From: DASTBU01 sp035711845
Lineage (GTDB): Bacteria; Acidobacteriota; Vicinamibacteria; Vicinamibacterales; 2-12-FULL-66-21
Reading direction: 5' to 3'
Assembly: GCA_035711845.1 (NCBI GenBank)
Contig: DASTBU010000172.1
Coordinates: 1-5,648, forward strand
DNA length: 5,648 bases
In this document: positions 1-5,648 of the stretch, piece after piece
How positions within the stretch are numbered: position 1 is the stretch's first letter
How the letters are laid out: each line of letters starts with the position of its first letter
Translations under genes and position numbers: made by a program
Notes under the pieces: model-generated
What the model saw: the letters and a program-made list of their open reading frames with translations, nothing else
The model's database searches: none
What the model was told of the DNA's origin: nothing

Positions 1-757
<757 letters not shown>

Positions 758-762
758 GAGAG

Positions 763-793
763 AGCTGCCGGCTTCCAGCCTCCAGCTCCCAGC
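763..793 (-). repeat. heptamer repeat array, left arm of rpoB-rpoC spacer
   Basis: Read on the minus strand, this stretch is four consecutive 7-base units plus a partial one: GCTGGGA, GCTGGAG, GCTGGAA, GCCGGCA, GCT. Three of the four full units keep a GCTG core, with variation mainly in the last three bases. It begins five bases after the rpoB stop. It is the inverted counterpart of the array at 830-860: aligned as a stem, 24 of 31 positions are complementary. The units resemble the heptanucleotide short tandem repeats (STRR) known from cyanobacterial intergenic DNA, but I infer no common origin. Confidence 0.8.
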
Positions 794-829
794 GGGAGCC
801 CACGGAGCGCCGGCTGGCAGGACCTTTTG

Positions 830-860
830 GCTGGAAGCTGTTAGCTGGTAGCTGGAAGCT
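830..860 (+). repeat. heptamer repeat array, right arm of rpoB-rpoC spacer
   Basis: Four consecutive 7-base units plus a partial one on the + strand: GCTGGAA, GCTGTTA, GCTGGTA, GCTGGAA, GCT. It ends six bases before the rpoC Shine-Dalgarno. Because it is inverted relative to 763-793, the spacer transcript could fold into a long imperfect hairpin with a 36-base loop, placed directly upstream of the rpoC ribosome binding site. No T-run follows, so it does not look like an intrinsic terminator. A role in mRNA processing or in beta/beta-prime translation balance is possible but unproven. Confidence 0.8.
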
Positions 861-866
861 CACACC

Positions 867-872
867 GAAGGA
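867..872 (+). promoter_or_regulatory. Shine-Dalgarno sequence of rpoC
   Basis: GAAGGA lies five bases upstream of the ATG at 878, a suitable spacing. It supports this ATG as the rpoC start, as does the N-terminal alignment: the family-typical stretch IRISLASPEKILSWSHGEV begins at residue 18. Confidence 0.8.
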
Positions 873-877
873 TTGAA

Positions 878-5089
<4,212 letters not shown>

Positions 5090-5097
5090 TTAGCAAT

Positions 5098-5132
5098 GCT
5101 GAGTGCTGAATGCTGATTGCTGAAGGCTGAGT
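5098..5132 (+). repeat. heptamer repeat array after rpoC
   Basis: Five exact-period 7-base units starting with GCTGA: GCTGAGT, GCTGAAT, GCTGATT, GCTGAAG, GCTGAGT. Only the last two bases vary. The bases between the stop and the array (TTAGCAAT) look like a decayed sixth unit. The array starts eight bases after the rpoC stop and lies within the transcribed 3' untranslated region, upstream of the terminator. It shares the GCTG core and period of the arrays in the rpoB-rpoC spacer, but its variable bases differ. Confidence 0.85.
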
Positions 5133-5140
5133 GGAGGGTG

Positions 5141-5215
5141 CGGCGGACTTGCCGCGCCGGCTTGTCCGCCGTAGCCTCTGGCGAAGGCGGAAGCTCCGCG
5201 AAGCGGAGCGGAGGC
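5141..5215. repeat. compound inverted-repeat (palindromic) element
   Basis: This stretch is almost entirely self-complementary. CGGCGGAC (5141-5148) pairs with GTCCGCCG (5164-5171) over 8 bases, with an inner GCCG/CGGC stem (5151-5154, 5158-5161). TCCGCC (5165-5170) can instead pair with GGCGGA (5186-5191), with GCC/GGC inside. GCTCCGC (5193-5199) pairs perfectly with GCGGAGC (5203-5209) around a GAA loop. GCCTC (5174-5178) matches GAGGC (5211-5215). It has the look of a dispersed REP/MITE-like palindromic unit, but other copies would have to be found in the genome to prove that. It contains no reading frame of note. Confidence 0.65.
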
Positions 5216-5276
5216 GGGCGATGATCGAAGGGTCATCGCCCTTTTTTTGTGTACGCGGCAGGCCTTCGCGGAGCTT
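5191..5276. repeat. 13-bp perfect inverted repeat bracketing the terminator
   Basis: AAGCTCCGCGAAG at 5191-5203 is the exact reverse complement of CTTCGCGGAGCTT at 5264-5276. The two arms enclose the terminator hairpin and T-run. The left arm also takes part in the local GCTCCGC/GCGGAGC hairpin, so the two pairings exclude each other. The arms could be the ends of a small non-autonomous element or a relic of one. No flanking target-site duplication is evident. Confidence 0.6.
5216..5248 (+). terminator. intrinsic (Rho-independent) terminator of the rpoBC operon
   Basis: GGGCGATGA (5216-5224) and TCATCGCCC (5233-5241) form a perfect 9-bp stem with an 8-base loop, followed immediately by seven T (5242-5248). 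This is a textbook intrinsic terminator in the + direction, 127 bases after the rpoC stop. It indicates that rpoC is the last gene of its transcription unit. Confidence 0.93.
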
Positions 5277-5306
5277 ATCCCCGCGACCCCATTGAGTTGA
5301 CATCAA

Positions 5307-5372
5307 CGCGGGTCCTGACGCCCGGCAGCCCCACCCGCGGCCACCCCACCGCGCACAACACGCGCGGCGGGG
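5307..5372. repeat. two consecutive GC-rich hairpins
   Basis: CGCGGGT (5307-5313) pairs with ACCCGCG (5333-5339) over 7 bases. Just after it, 5344-5354 pairs with 5362-5372 in 10 of 11 positions (one A-C mismatch) around a 7-base loop. Neither is followed by a T-run, so they are not intrinsic terminators. They lie in the gene-free stretch between the operon terminator and the putative intron. GC-rich DNA forms chance stems easily, so function is uncertain. Confidence 0.5.
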
Positions 5373-5411
5373 ACCCCCGTCCTCGGCGCCAAGAGCGCTT
5401 GTCACGGCTGT

Positions 5412-5493
5412 GGCGCCCGCGCGGCGGGCGGGGCGGGGCCCCCGGCGTGCGTTTTTTGCACGCTGGGGTGCCGAGGCGGCCCCGCCGGGCGCC
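5412..5493. repeat. long nested inverted repeat (compound hairpin)
   Basis: Three nested stems share one axis. The outer stem is GGCGCCC (5412-5418) with GGGCGCC (5487-5493). The middle stem is GGCGGGG (5432-5438) with CCCCGCC (5480-5486). The inner stem is 11 bp, 5440-5450 with 5458-5468, including one G-T wobble, and closes on a 7-base loop with six T. That is about 25 pairs over 82 bases. It sits 30 bases upstream of the putative intron 5' end. It could be a structured RNA, a terminal structure of a mobile element or a target feature for the intron. The sequence alone does not decide. Confidence 0.6.
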
Positions 5494-5523
5494 ACCCGCG
5501 TCGTATGCTCAACTGAAGTGAAT

Positions 5524-5648
5524 GTGCGCCGTGCAAGCAGTGTATGCCTTGTGGGATGAAAGGAGCCCACCCCTACGAAGCGCTGAGCAAGAGGGTAGCG
5601 AGGTCCCCTGCGTGATGCCGCGAGGCATTCAGCAGAAGCGGGATCAGC
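5524..5648 (+). mobile_element. probable group II intron, 5' end (truncated by window edge)
   Basis: The stretch starts with GTGCGCC, matching the 5' consensus of bacterial group II introns (GUGYG; the Lactococcus Ll.LtrB intron also starts GUGCGCC). It continues with TTGTGGGATGAAAGG and CCCACC, resembling a domain I hairpin common in these introns; here GTGGG (5551-5555) pairs with CCCAC (5566-5570). Further stems are CGCT/AGCG (5581-5584, 5597-5600) and ATGCC/GGCAT (5615-5619, 5624-5628). The last closes a GCGA tetraloop of the GNRA type and is flanked by CTGC/GCAG. Base composition is less GC-rich than the preceding region. The reverse transcriptase/maturase gene and domains V-VI would lie beyond the window and were not seen. 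The match rests on recalled motifs, not on a covariance-model search. Confidence 0.68.

Larger units (their letters stand above)
5249..5523. other. gene-free GC-rich intergenic region
   Basis: No convincing gene is visible between the terminator and the putative intron. The open frames here translate to Arg/Pro/Gly-rich, low-complexity sequence with no recognisable domain. Apart from the hairpins listed separately, it holds a short near-palindrome GTTGACATCAAC (5296-5307). The expected rpsL-rpsG-fusA genes do not begin here. Confidence 0.7.

Noticed and set aside
830..860. The spacer hairpin as a terminator or attenuator between rpoB and rpoC
   Set aside because: No T-run follows the right arm, and a terminator here would cut off rpoC expression.
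5297..5302. TTGACA, a perfect -35 box
   Set aside because: No -10-like hexamer lies 16-18 bases downstream (the region is GCCCGG), so a sigma-70 promoter is not supported.
5445..5463. GCGTGC/GCACGC stem with six T as a terminator
   Set aside because: The T-run lies in the loop of the stem rather than after it, so it does not fit an intrinsic terminator on either strand.
5504..5509. TATGCT, a weak -10-like hexamer just upstream of the putative intron
   Set aside because: Only four of six consensus bases and no -35 box at proper spacing (GC-rich hairpin DNA there).
5249..5521. A 90-codon + strand open frame with GTG start after the terminator
   Set aside because: Arg/Pro/Gly-rich translation, no clear ribosome binding site, begins directly at the terminator T-run and covers the hairpins; best explained as GC-rich noncoding DNA.

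Overview
This window holds the end of an RNA polymerase operon from a GC-rich bacterium. The genes are the last 251 codons of rpoB (beta subunit) and a complete rpoC (beta-prime, 1403 residues), both on the + strand. RpoC has a long insertion in its trigger loop. The noncoding gaps carry tandem GCTG-core heptamers. I think the source is probably an Acidobacteriota-like or related lineage, but this is a weak inference from general protein character and repeat style; no taxonomic marker was compared.

Layout: 1-757 rpoB 3' end; 758-877 a 120-base spacer filled by two opposed heptamer arrays able to form a long imperfect hairpin, then a Shine-Dalgarno; 878-5089 rpoC; 5098-5132 a third heptamer array starting eight bases after the rpoC stop; 5141-5215 a compact element of overlapping inverted repeats; 5216-5248 a strong intrinsic terminator; 5249-5523 noncoding, very GC-rich DNA with a chain of stable predicted hairpins and no credible gene; 5524-5648 what looks like the 5' end of a group II intron that runs out of the window.

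Together, rpoB and rpoC form one transcription unit that encodes the catalytic core of RNA polymerase and ends at the terminator just after rpoC. The str operon genes (rpsL, rpsG, fusA) that often follow rpoC are not within the roughly 560 bases visible downstream. The protein-coding part is ordinary and highly conserved. The interest lies in the spacers: GCTG-core 7-base repeats on both sides of rpoC, stacked palindromes around the terminator, and the putative intron. I see no evidence of a new multi-gene system.
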